Positions 1-6,491 of a stretch of 13,740 nt of DNA are shown piece by piece (position 1 is the stretch's first letter; each line of letters opens with the position of its first letter). A model generated the notes under the pieces. The model made no database searches, was not told where the DNA came from, and was given only the letters and a program-made list of their open reading frames with translations. This DNA is from Nitrospira lenta. GTDB lineage: Bacteria; Nitrospirota; Nitrospiria; Nitrospirales; Nitrospiraceae. Location: contig CAMDRK010000036.1 of assembly GCA_945906715.1 (NCBI GenBank), positions 1 through 13,740 of the forward strand. Reading direction: 5' to 3'. Made by a program: the position numbers and the translations under genes.

Positions 1-70
1 GCTCCGACGTTTGCACAATTGTGGGCGTCGTCGGTTGTCCTTGGCCATAGTTGAGACGAAAGAGACTCAT
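1..70 (-). CDS. N-terminus of an unknown protein, cut by the window edge
   Basis: An ATG at 70 opens a minus-strand frame that stays open to position 1. It gives 23 residues beginning MSLFRLNYGQGQPTTP. A strong AGGAGGA ribosome-binding site lies 8 bases before the ATG, the same arrangement as several genes upstream in this block. I do not recognise the fragment. The Thr/Pro/Gln-rich start gives no function. It is probably the next gene of the same minus-strand block, 145 bases after the preceding stop. Confidence 0.5.
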   Translation of the reverse strand, partial: MSLFRLNYGQGQPTTPTIVQTSE

Positions 71-215
71 AGAGGGTTCCTCCTGTTCCTTCTAATGACT
101 GGTGCGCCGTTAGTGGGTACGAAATAAAATCGTAAAGCCAGCCGTAACGTGCGCGTTCAACAGCGTTCTCAGTCTATGGTGGTACGGACCGATGGCGATG
201 AGCTTGCCGTGGCGC

Positions 216-638
216 TCATGGTGTTGCCTTTCTAAGGATGGTTTCCGTAAGGAGCATCAAGGCCTTAAATGATTCCAGTGCTTCGATGGCTTCCTGTTCG
301 ACTCGTTCAATGGTCCAATAGGAATCGGAGGAGGTGACTGGGAGTGGGCCGGTAGCTGGCAGAAAGCTTTCGTGTTGGTGGGCATAATCCCAACCGCACC
401 AGTAGAGGTGAACGGGCAGAAAATTTTCAGTACCTGTGGCGCCATAGATGAGTGACCCATGGACAGGGAGAGGGATAAGTTCAATTGAGTGTCCCACTAA
501 GGGATGGGTCTCTGGGATTCCAACATACACATAGAGACTGCCGTCTTGTCGACGAATCAGCAGACGAATACTGTCTTGAAAGCGATCCACGTAGGTCTGG
601 TCTGGGGCGTAATGGCGTGGAGAGGGTGTGGCGTGCAT
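216..638 (-). CDS. Hypothetical protein, 140 aa
   Basis: The frame begins with ATG at 638 behind an AAGGAA ribosome-binding site and ends in TGA at 216. The product is soluble with no signal peptide or membrane span. Residues about 20-60 read like alternating beta strands (SIRLLIRRQDGSLYVYVGI, then SIELIPLPV). The C-terminal 30 residues look helical (RVEQEAIEALESFKALMLL). I do not recognise a family. It lies 27 bases after the preceding small gene and in the same direction, so the two are probably co-transcribed with the RNase H gene. Confidence 0.7.
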   Translation of the reverse strand: MHATPSPRHYAPDQTYVDRFQDSIRLLIRRQDGSLYVYVGIPETHPLVGHSIELIPLPVHGSLIYGATGTENFLPVHLYWCGWDYAHQHESFLPATGPLPVTSSDSYWTIERVEQEAIEALESFKALMLLTETILRKATP

Positions 639-665
639 CAGGGGATTTCCTTCGATGCTGAGCGG

Positions 666-857
666 TTAGGCGGTCAAAGCCAGTCGATATAGCCGACAGG
701 CTTGTTCATTTTCGTGATGTGTCATGGCATTTATGATGGAGTCGCTATAGAGCGTGGCTAATTCCGGAGTCTTGTGGAATCCAGGATTCTGGGCTCGTAG
801 CGACTGGGCCAGCGCGGATGAGTTCGGGAATTGTCGGATCTGGTCGAGTAGTGACAT
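666..857 (-). CDS. Small hypothetical protein, 63 aa
   Basis: ATG at 857 follows a GGAGAG ribosome-binding site, and the frame ends in TAA at 666. The product is mostly helical with no Cys pairs or membrane segment; its C-terminus (NEQACRLYRLALTA) could form an amphipathic helix. It sits 26 bases after the RNase H stop and 27 bases before the next gene, spacing typical of an operon. Function is unknown. Confidence 0.6.
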   Translation of the reverse strand: MSLLDQIRQFPNSSALAQSLRAQNPGFHKTPELATLYSDSIINAMTHHENEQACRLYRLALTA

Positions 858-883
858 GGTCTCTCCGAATTGAGTGTCTCGTG

Positions 884-1663
884 TTAGTGCGAAAACAGTG
901 TGGCGCGAAGGAGTTCGGGTGTATCGGTGAATGGTTTACGGGAGGTGGCGGCCTGCCGGGCGTCTTTGTCCACGCGCGTGTTGCCGACTTCGCCGCGATG
1001 GGCGTCGACTTTGACCCAGGTGATGTGAACGGCGGTGCGTGTCAGCGTGGAGGCAAAGTGTTGGGTGATGGGAGTGTTGGCCTGCCAGGTGCCCAGCGCC
1101 CAGTGTGCGAGGCCAACGTAGTCATGTCGGAATTGAACAACCTGTGTGCGTGCGCGTTCGCACCACTCAAGGGCGGCGAGGACGGCATAGCATTCTCCGG
1201 CGATGTTGCGGGTGCCGTCGGCATGGAGGGCATCAAAACTTCCGGCTGTGCGATAGAGGGACTGCCCCTGCTGCCAGACTTCGAACGCCCATCCGACGGT
1301 CTGCCAGTTGTCTAATTCCACATAGGAGCCATCGACGTAGATGACCGTGCTGCCGGCGTCCTGGGCGATGGTCATGGGGGAGTGCGCCGTGGGCCGTGGA
1401 ACGGAGACAGACCCCGCGACGTGCGCGGTCATGGTCTGCCAGAGCTCCACGGGCCAGGCGAGGCCTTCGGCGACAAGCCGAGGGCCAGATTTGCCGACAT
1501 AGAGGATCGCCTGATAGCGGATCCCGGTCGGCGCCGTGATGGACACTTTCTGCCCATAATTGATAGCGCGTCCGAGCACACCCTGGAGTCCGTGTGTGCC
1601 CACATGCGTGAGCAATGCCTGGGCATGGGCATGCGCGAGCGTGGCGGCTTCGGTGATAGTCAT
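884..1663 (-). CDS. Type 1 ribonuclease H family protein with N-terminal extension
   Basis: This is an RNase H-fold nuclease expected to cut the RNA strand of RNA-DNA hybrids. Counting from the ATG at 1663, the catalytic positions are D111 (IYVDGSY), E157 (AGECYAVLAALEW), D181 (RHDYVGLAHW), the flexible-loop H222 (DAHRGE) and D232 (NTRVDKDA). All four carboxylates and the histidine are present. About 100 residues precede the fold, rich in Ala and His, and I do not assign them. A longer frame exists from a TTG at 1711, but the ATG at 1663 has GGAGGA directly upstream, so I chose it (259 aa). In this setting the protein may process replication or transfer intermediates of a mobile element. The family call is strong; the biological role is inferred. 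Confidence 0.85.
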   Translation of the reverse strand: MTITEAATLAHAHAQALLTHVGTHGLQGVLGRAINYGQKVSITAPTGIRYQAILYVGKSGPRLVAEGLAWPVELWQTMTAHVAGSVSVPRPTAHSPMTIAQDAGSTVIYVDGSYVELDNWQTVGWAFEVWQQGQSLYRTAGSFDALHADGTRNIAGECYAVLAALEWCERARTQVVQFRHDYVGLAHWALGTWQANTPITQHFASTLTRTAVHITWVKVDAHRGEVGNTRVDKDARQAATSRKPFTDTPELLRATLFSH

Positions 1664-1769
1664 CAGATCCTCCGTGAGTGTGTCGTACCCTGAAAAGAGT
1701 GACTGAGACAAGCGGTGCGAGCGGAGCGAGCCTGGGCCTGGGGACTCCTGACTGACCAGTGCGAGGGAC

Positions 1770-1880
1770 TCAGTGGTGGTGAGACGTGCGCCAGCGGAGA
1801 GAGACGTCAGGGCTCACGTTGATGAGGAGGAGCAATCCGAGGCTGCCGGTCGTCAAGGGAAAGTGTGAAAAGAAGGACAT
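1770..1880 (-). CDS. Possible small membrane peptide, 36 aa
   Basis: ATG at 1880 follows a GGAG motif and the frame ends in TGA at 1770. The peptide has a short hydrophobic core (LGLLLLINV) after a polar start and ends in three histidines. The core is short for a full membrane span. I do not recognise it. The codon pattern alone cannot separate this from a chance ORF. Confidence 0.25.
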   Translation of the reverse strand: MSFFSHFPLTTGSLGLLLLINVSPDVSLRWRTSHHH

Positions 1881-2065
1881 GGGAGCTCCACGACAAGAGG
1901 GCGATGGGTGTGTTGGAGGAGACGGTGTTCAATGTTGCCACGCAGCTTCGGTTCGATGTGTTGAACCGTGCGGCAGATCGTTTCGTGCGTACCCTATGCG
2001 TGTCTGCATCTGCCGCTTGCAGAGCCTGGAGTTGAGGAAGCGCCCCAGGGTGCGTCTTGTACTTC

Positions 2066-2094
2066 GTTACAGCGTAGGTACGATTATCTGTAAC
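2066..2094. promoter_or_regulatory. Inverted repeat GTTACAG-N15-CTGTAAC, possible operator
   Basis: Perfect 7-bp arms at 2066-2072 and 2088-2094 have centres 22 bp apart, about two helical turns. That spacing suits a dimeric repressor bound to one DNA face. There is no T run, so it is not an obvious terminator. No clear -10/-35 pair was identified around it. Confidence 0.3.
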
Positions 2095-2126
2095 TGAGGC
2101 TGGTCAACCGAGCTTCTCACTGCTCT

Positions 2127-2160
2127 TCCAAGTTCCACCCTTCAGGGCGGGGTAGTTGAC
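2127..2160 (+). mobile_element. Solitary IS200/IS605-type right end, no transposase attached
   Basis: The plus strand shows an imperfect hairpin with CCC-TTCA-GGG at its tip, followed by GGGGTAGTTGAC. That hairpin-plus-GTAGTTGAC pattern is typical of right ends in IS1341/IS605-type elements. One stem position is A opposite C instead of the usual G-C pair. No tnpB or tnpA sequence lies on its 5' side, so it is a solo end or a decayed copy. It differs from the right end of the tnpB element at 5171-5202, so it comes from another element type. Confidence 0.45.
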
Positions 2161-2328
2161 GACGAGTGAGGAGCGGCTGCTATTAGTCCCCAGCAGCCAG
2201 AGGGTGGACGATATGTTCAGTAACCTGTCGTCTCAGGCGTGGCCAGCGTGTGCATGTTGGCGCAAGCATGGAGTCGAGCCGGGCGGGTCTCCCCAGCCCA
2301 GCTCGAGGCTCCGATGTCACCGATCACG

Positions 2329-2751
2329 CTACGCGGCGGTGCGCATTTCTTTTGGCACGAACTTGACCAAGACCGCGGCTTTCGTGGCATTGGCAATCAG
2401 CTCCAGCGAGTAGCGCTTCTGCTCGGTCTTGTCCGTCCAGCTGTTGCCGCGGATCCGGCCTTCGAGCTCCACGCGATCGCCTTTTCCGGCTTTCTGCGCG
2501 AAGGCGACGGCCTCGGCTCCGTACAGGACGAATCCGACCCGCGCCTCATTTTTCTTCCGTTCCCCATTCGAATCGTATTCGTTGGTGACGTAGATCGTGC
2601 CGGTCACTACGGGACTCTTGCCCGTCTGGTTGATCTTCAGATCGCCGCCCAGCCGTCCGGTGAACCGACACTGATTGCGATCGTTCCACGGCTTATTGGG
2701 CTTTGAACCCGTGGGGGTAGATGCGGCTGCTGGGGAGTTGGACTCTGACAT
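2329..2751 (-). CDS. ssb: Single-stranded DNA-binding protein-like OB-fold protein
   Basis: This 140-aa protein has an SSB-type OB fold at about residues 28-128. It opens with CRFTGRLGGDL, has a central VGFVLYGAEAVAFAQ segment matching the family's strand-plus-helix, and continues with the KGDRVELEGRI strand. An unordered Ser/Pro/Lys-rich leader of about 25 residues precedes the fold. The usual acidic C-terminal tail ending in D-I-P-F, which recruits replication partners, is absent; the protein ends in PKEMRTAA. The frame could start at 2790, but the ATG at 2751 carries AGGAGG at ideal spacing and I chose it. SSB-like proteins without the tail are common on plasmids and conjugative elements. 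Binding to single-stranded DNA is inferred from the fold. Confidence 0.85.
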   Translation of the reverse strand: MSESNSPAAASTPTGSKPNKPWNDRNQCRFTGRLGGDLKINQTGKSPVVTGTIYVTNEYDSNGERKKNEARVGFVLYGAEAVAFAQKAGKGDRVELEGRIRGNSWTDKTEQKRYSLELIANATKAAVLVKFVPKEMRTAA

Positions 2752-3101
2752 AGGAAAACCTCCTGGTTGTTGCTCCAGTGGAGCAGACATGAGAAATCAG
2801 CTGGCTCATGGCGCAGCTGAGCGAGAATGGGGTGCACACGCACGGGTCTCGCAAGCTCGTGAATGTAGAGGCGACCAGCAGAACGCAGTGATGCATCGTG
2901 GTGGCGCTCGGTGAACAGATTCTATAACGTGCGGCAACGCCGCCTGCTCGAATTGCATACGGACATACTGCACTCGGCCCGTAGGATGACATTGTAAAGG
3001 ACGTGTCAGCCGACACGTGTGCTTGAAGAGATCCGCGAAGCGGTGGAGTGGTCGGGAGTTGGGCGAAGGTCTGGATCGGTCTTCTTCTTGAGTGTGGACC
3101 A
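2752..3101. other. Intergenic stretch between the transglycosylase and SSB genes
   Basis: This 350-base stretch has no convincing gene. A 98-codon frame begins at an ATG that overlaps the transglycosylase stop (TGATG). Its Cys/His/Arg-rich product resembles no family and it lacks a ribosome-binding site, so I leave it uncalled. The stretch holds the 3001-3018 hairpin and a small GC inverted repeat, GCGGC-AAC-GCCGC (2931-2943). Confidence 0.5.
3001..3018. promoter_or_regulatory. Perfect inverted repeat ACGTGTC-N4-GACACGT
   Basis: The 7-bp arms flank a 4-base loop. On the minus strand the hairpin is followed by CC and then only TTT, so it would be a weak terminator after the transglycosylase gene at best. 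As DNA, the symmetric site could equally be an operator. It lies 84 bases after the transglycosylase stop and about 250 bases before the SSB start. Confidence 0.3.
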
Positions 3102-4124
3102 TCAGTTCCGTGGCACGCGCAAGGCTGTGTGGCGTAGGGTGTTCGTATACTTGAAGTCGCGAGGGGAGACGTCTGGGGAGGACATTCGGACGGCCTTCAG
3201 CAGGAGATAACTGGTGCGGACGCCACGCAGGGCCCAGAGGATGATGCGCAGGCCGAGGGAAATGACCACGATCGTGGCAATCAGCATGCAGAATGGCACG
3301 AGGCTTTTGACCAGGAGCGAGGGCAGGTCTGTCGTTTCGGATGAGGGGTGCCTAACCGAGGAAGGCGATCGGAGCTCTTGTAGGGGCTTCCTGGGTTGAG
3401 GGAGCGGGAGGGGCTGGGGGTCGCCCAGCGCTGAGGAATCGGTGTCCTCTGTGGTGAAGGAGAGCGGCGTGGCGCGCGTCAGACGGAGCGGGTCGGTGGG
3501 AGCGGGAGGATGCGGGCGAGCGGCGAGCGCGCCGGCTGCTGGACAATCGGGATACGGATGGACGCGACAGAGATTCGTCCAGACGAGTGGAATATAGCTG
3601 GTCGAGCCATTGTAACCTGCGATGGCCTGCCAGGTGTACCCATGTCGGTCGAGTTGCTCTTCAAGGATCTGCGTAGAGAAGGTGAGATTGACGCAGGGAT
3701 CCAAGACCTCGACAGGGCGAATATCGTACTGGCGTGCCAGTCGCGTGATATTCCGACTATTGAGTTGTGTGAGGCCCACATCGAAATGCGCGTGCTCGGG
3801 AGGCAAGTGAGCTTGGATACGTGATAAATGGGCAAACATGGCCCTGGCTTGCAGAAGGGAGGTGGCGTACCAGCTATGGTGAAGGCCCTCCCGATCGGTC
3901 CAGCCGAACGCCCACGGATGTTCCCGCGATTCGGTGTGAACAATGGCGTGCAATAAGACGGGATTGATTTGGATGCGTTTCGCAGCGGTGTCGAGGCACT
4001 GAGTCCAGGTCTGACCGACTGTGTGGGGATAGGCGGCATAAAGAGAGGACACCTGGATCCAGAGCGAGAGGTTGGCTATCAGGAGGAAGAGGAGGGCGCG
4101 AGCGTGTTGATGGTGTCGTGACAT
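3102..4124 (-). CDS. Lytic transglycosylase, VirB1-like, with C-terminal membrane anchor
   Basis: This enzyme is predicted to cleave peptidoglycan in the periplasm, opening the wall for a secretion or transfer apparatus. Numbering from the ATG at 4124 (340 aa): a signal peptide or N-terminal anchor at 8-31 (ALLFLLIANLSLWIQV); an SLT fold with the catalytic glutamate E65 in HAIVHTESREHPWAFG; the GLTQLN substrate motif at 117-122; and AGYNG at 169-173. Residues about 195-270 are a Pro-rich linker. A strong hydrophobic segment at about 275-298 is followed by a basic tail. The start was chosen because AGGAGG precedes this ATG; the frame runs open upstream to 4187 without one. Many VirB1 proteins lack a C-terminal membrane span, so this anchor is notable. 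The fold call is strong; the transfer role rests on context. Confidence 0.88.
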   Translation of the reverse strand: MSRHHQHARALLFLLIANLSLWIQVSSLYAAYPHTVGQTWTQCLDTAAKRIQINPVLLHAIVHTESREHPWAFGWTDREGLHHSWYATSLLQARAMFAHLSRIQAHLPPEHAHFDVGLTQLNSRNITRLARQYDIRPVEVLDPCVNLTFSTQILEEQLDRHGYTWQAIAGYNGSTSYIPLVWTNLCRVHPYPDCPAAGALAARPHPPAPTDPLRLTRATPLSFTTEDTDSSALGDPQPLPLPQPRKPLQELRSPSSVRHPSSETTDLPSLLVKSLVPFCMLIATIVVISLGLRIILWALRGVRTSYLLLKAVRMSSPDVSPRDFKYTNTLRHTALRVPRN

Positions 4125-4232
4125 GACGTCCTCCTGAGTCGTGGGGCATGGGTCTGCTGAATGCGTGCATGGTGATGTGGCGCGCACGGCGTGCCCAGTC
4201 TCTCTCGATCAGAGGTCTGGAAGTGACATCCT

Positions 4233-4427
4233 CTAGGAATACATCAGACCATGCAGGTCTTCGCCTCTAGTGCGAATGGTCTGAATGGCCGAGCGGGGTG
4301 TCGTGAAGAGTCCCACCAGATGTTCTCGGGTTGTGCCATCGCCATCACGGAAGATGCGTGTCAGGCTATATCCGATCAGGTCGTGACGTCGAAGGCGCGG
4401 GGATGTGAGGGCGGTCCGTGTGGCCAT
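4233..4427 (-). CDS. Small basic hypothetical protein, 64 aa
   Basis: ATG at 4427 is preceded by AGGAGA, and the frame ends in TAG at 4233. The sequence is Arg/Thr-rich. A central stretch (HDLIGYSLTRIFRDGDGTTREHLVGLF) looks like a beta hairpin followed by a helix. It follows the DUF488-like gene by 27 bases and precedes the transglycosylase by 108. I do not recognise it. Confidence 0.55.
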   Translation of the reverse strand: MATRTALTSPRLRRHDLIGYSLTRIFRDGDGTTREHLVGLFTTPRSAIQTIRTRGEDLHGLMYS

Positions 4428-4454
4428 GAGTACGATCTCCTGGTCTGATGAACG

Positions 4455-4805
4455 CTATACGCATCTCGGGAGCTGCGCGGGATCTCGTCCGTCTTGAAAC
4501 CGATCCGGCCAGCGCTGTACGGCATACTCAATAATCAAATGGCTGTGGCAAAATCGGCCGTCTCGACAATAACAGAGCAAGCATTGGGTCTCACGCTCGG
4601 CGAGTGTGTCCCACACGACGGCTGGCACGCGATCGAGGATCGGCGCATAGTGCGCCATGTATTGGGCATCGCTTACCGTGCCGGCTTTATGTCCCATCAC
4701 CATCGCGTATTGCGGGGCAAAGGCCCGCCAGATCCCTTGAGCGGATTTCACCGTGGTATCGATCCCCACCCCTCGCCCAATCTGCGCCCGCATCAGCTTT
4801 GTCAT
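4455..4805 (-). CDS. DUF488-like protein, 116 aa
   Basis: The C-terminal half carries the hallmark of DUF488 proteins: a hydrophobic strand ending in LLCYC (76-80), then FCHSHL (85-90), where the family normally has a Cys-His-Arg element. Upstream, GTVSDAQYMAHYAPIL matches the family's segment before that strand. Biochemical function of the family is not settled. The start has AGGAGG in front of it. The third residue of the usual CHR triplet is Ser here. The protein is short for the family and may lack part of the N-terminal fold. Confidence 0.6.
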   Translation of the reverse strand: MTKLMRAQIGRGVGIDTTVKSAQGIWRAFAPQYAMVMGHKAGTVSDAQYMAHYAPILDRVPAVVWDTLAERETQCLLCYCRDGRFCHSHLIIEYAVQRWPDRFQDGRDPAQLPRCV

Positions 4806-4984
4806 CGCGGCCTCCTTGATAGATACGACGAGCGCGCGAATGGTGTGCGCCGAAGGGACTGCGGCGCCAGGGAGGATCTGTGTTCCTGCACCCGTATCTG
4901 GTCGTGGATGGTGGATTCGGTGAGCGAGGAAGGAGTCGAGTGCGTTGGGGTCGCGCGAGGGGTTCGTCGTGGAGTCTGTTTCAT
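4802..4984 (-). CDS. Possible small Arg/Ser/Thr-rich ORF, 60 aa
   Basis: The frame starts at ATG 4984 and its TGA overlaps the ATG of the DUF488-like gene (ATGA), an arrangement that suggests translational coupling. Against it, the product is low-complexity, recognisably like nothing, and has only a poor AAGAGA ribosome-binding site. I keep it as a weak candidate. Confidence 0.2.
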   Translation of the reverse strand: MKQTPRRTPRATPTHSTPSSLTESTIHDQIRVQEHRSSLAPQSLRRTPFARSSYLSRRPR

Positions 4985-5150
4985 CGATATGTTCTCTTTC
5001 GTGAGAAGTGTGTCGTGCGTCGTCGTGTCGTGTGCAGCGGGTGCGGGATCTTATTGAGGCGACCCCATCGGTGTTGGTGGAGGTGAGGGATTATCCGTAC
5101 AGGTAACGCGTCTGGGTGCGAGGAGAGTATGCCATCTGTCGAGATGGTGT
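4985..5150. other. Non-coding stretch between the tnpB element and the DUF488 block
   Basis: I see no supported gene here. It contains a perfect hairpin CCATCT-GTCG-AGATGG at 5132-5147, just beyond the predicted guide segment. A minus-strand frame from an ATG inside the element's right end (5178) to 4981 is open but has no spaced ribosome-binding site. Confidence 0.4.
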
Positions 5151-5320
5151 GTGATCGTGTGGTGAGATCAGTTGACATCCTCTCCGGCCTGAAGGCCGGA
5201 GATTCCTAAGAGGAAATAGCATGCTTCTTCCTAGTGTGGTTCACGTTTCGCTGGCGACTGGCGTTCCGAACCGAAGTTCGGACGGCTCTTATACCGCCTC
5301 CACGTGCCGTCACGGTCTGC
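5151..5320 (-). ncRNA. Putative TnpB omega RNA (right-end RNA) with guide
   Basis: TnpB nucleases work with an RNA that spans the 3' end of tnpB, the right end and a short flanking guide. The minus strand here shows the expected structure. Within the last codons of tnpB are a long-range pairing ACGGC/GCCGT (5306-5310 with 5282-5286) and a CCGAAC-TTCG-GTTCGG stem with a stable UUCG-type tetraloop (5266-5281). The right-end hairpin follows, with 9-bp arms and loop TTCA (5181-5202), then GATGTCAAC. The guide would begin at about 5170 and read TGATCTCACCACACGA. Exact RNA ends are inferred. The tnpB frameshift does not touch this region. Confidence 0.55.
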
Positions 5321-6398
5321 CCGACCGCCAAAATATTCTTGGCCGCGTTCACATCGCGGTCATGCTCACCGTGACACCGTGGACAGGTCCAGCGGCGCAC
5401 GCTCAAGGGCAGTGCGTCCAACACATGTCCACAGGCCGTACACTGCTTACTACTGGGACACCATCGATCGATCTTGACGACCGAGACGCCGGCCGCTTCC
5501 GCCTTGGCCTCGATCATCCTGATCGCCCTGCCAATCGAGGCATCCGAGAGAGAACGGGCAAGGTTGTGGTTTTGGACCAGGCCTCGGAGATGCAAATCTT
5601 CAAGATAGATACAGTCAAACTGTTGGACCAACGACGTGCTGAGTTTGTGTAAGCTATCGCGGCGTGCATCGGCAATCTTCTCATGCAGGCGTGCCACCCG
5701 ACATGTTTGTCTCCGCCGACGATTGGAGCCCTTCTCTGTTCTGGCCAACCGTCGTTGGGCTCGTACCAACAGCGCGGTCCGTTGCAACAGATGTCTGGGA
5801 TTGGGAATCGTCTCGCTGTTCGAGAGGGTGGCCACGCGAGTGATGCCGAAGTCGATGCCGATCGACTGTCCAGTTTTCACTCTCTTGGTGGGAGGAGTTG
5901 CGACCTCCAGCACTATCGAGACGTAGTAGCGCCCGGAAGGATGCCGGGTGACCGTGACGGTCGTGGGATCGATCTCGACTCGACGGCTGATCCGTAAGTG
6001 CAACACACCGAGTTTGGCGAGTGTCAGTCGCTGGGATGCCCGATTGAATCGAAAGGCACTGCGGGTATATTCCGCGCTATCCCGTGTTTTATTCTTCTTG
6101 AACGCCGGATAGGCACTGCGCTTCGCGAAGAAATTCACGAAGGCCGTCTGCAGACGCCGCAACGTTTGTTGCAGAGGGACACAGGACACGTCGTTCAGAA
6201 ATGCGAATTCCGGATCTTTCTTGAGGACCGTCAACTTGGCGCTCGTGCCTATATAGGTGAGGCATTTGCCACGCTGAAACGCCACGGTGCGCGCGGCCAG
6301 CATGCCGTTATAGACCAGGCGGCAACAGCCGAACGTCTGGGCAAAGTGTTCAGCTTGCGTCTCGGTGGGATAGGCCGGAAGGTCCAGCGACGTGTCAT
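5206..6398 (-). pseudogene. tnpB: tnpB RNA-guided nuclease gene with an N-terminal frameshift
   Basis: The main frame (from 6303, 365 aa) carries all TnpB landmarks: RuvC D151 (GIDFG), E235 (IYLEDLHLRGL), D317 (RDVNAAKNI), and a zinc finger C288/C291 with C307/C310. TnpB is an RNA-guided DNA endonuclease that helps retain its transposon. The natural N-terminus lies upstream in another frame. An ATG at 6398 behind AGAGGA gives MTRRWTFR, and at about 6373 the reading must shift to continue YPTETQAEHFAQTFGCCRLVYNG into the main frame. One missing base, probably in a C run, explains it; restored length is 397 aa. Without repair, translation could start only at 6303 and would lack the first 32 residues. 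The break may be a true mutation or a sequencing indel. Frame and family are clear; activity is doubtful. Confidence 0.85.
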
Positions 6399-6455
6399 GG
6401 TGTCGATCCTCTTATGGGACGAGCGAACACTCAAGAGAACAGGAACGGCGCTCCT

Positions 6456-6476
6456 CCTCGACCTGAAGGGTCGGGG
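6456..6476 (-). repeat. Left-end hairpin of the tnpB element
   Basis: Arms of 8 bp (one G-T pair) around TGAAG resemble the right-end hairpin and lie 58 bases upstream of the tnpB ATG. Subterminal hairpins of this kind are what the family's transposase recognises in single-stranded DNA. Confidence 0.5.
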
Positions 6477-6491
6477 TCTCCGCGACGAAGA

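Larger units (their letters stand above)
1664..2328. other. Intergenic stretch between RNase H and SSB genes
   Basis: No gene here is well supported. It contains a possible 36-aa ORF (1770-1880), an inverted repeat (2066-2094), a solitary IS605-type end (2127-2160) and a hairpin with 7-bp arms GGCTGCT/AGCAGCC at 2175-2198 without a T run. One minus-strand frame stays open over much of 1780-2095 without a convincing start or recognisable motif. I treat it as chance or decayed coding sequence. Confidence 0.5.
5171..6480 (-). mobile_element. IS200/IS605-family (IS1341-type) element carrying tnpB only
   Basis: The right end is the hairpin at 5181-5202 plus GATGTCAAC. The left end contains a related hairpin at 6456-6476 (CCTCGACC and GGTCGGGG arms, one G-T pair, TGAAG loop). 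Both hairpins share the TGAAGG core. There is no Y1 tyrosine transposase (tnpA) in or near the element, so it would need one in trans to move. The exact left boundary is uncertain by about 20 bases. The element sits right behind the stop of the PIN toxin gene. Confidence 0.7.

Noticed and set aside
1786..2097. 103-codon plus-strand frame
   Set aside because: It has a GTG start without a ribosome-binding site and a Cys/Arg-rich product with no family features.
2806..3102. 98-codon frame overlapping the transglycosylase stop
   Set aside because: It has no ribosome-binding site, an atypical Cys/His/Arg-rich composition and no recognisable motif, despite the TGATG overlap.
4981..5178. 65-codon minus-strand frame starting inside the IS right end
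   Set aside because: The GGAGAGG motif directly abuts the ATG, leaving no spacing. The product is low-complexity, and the region is better explained as right end plus guide.
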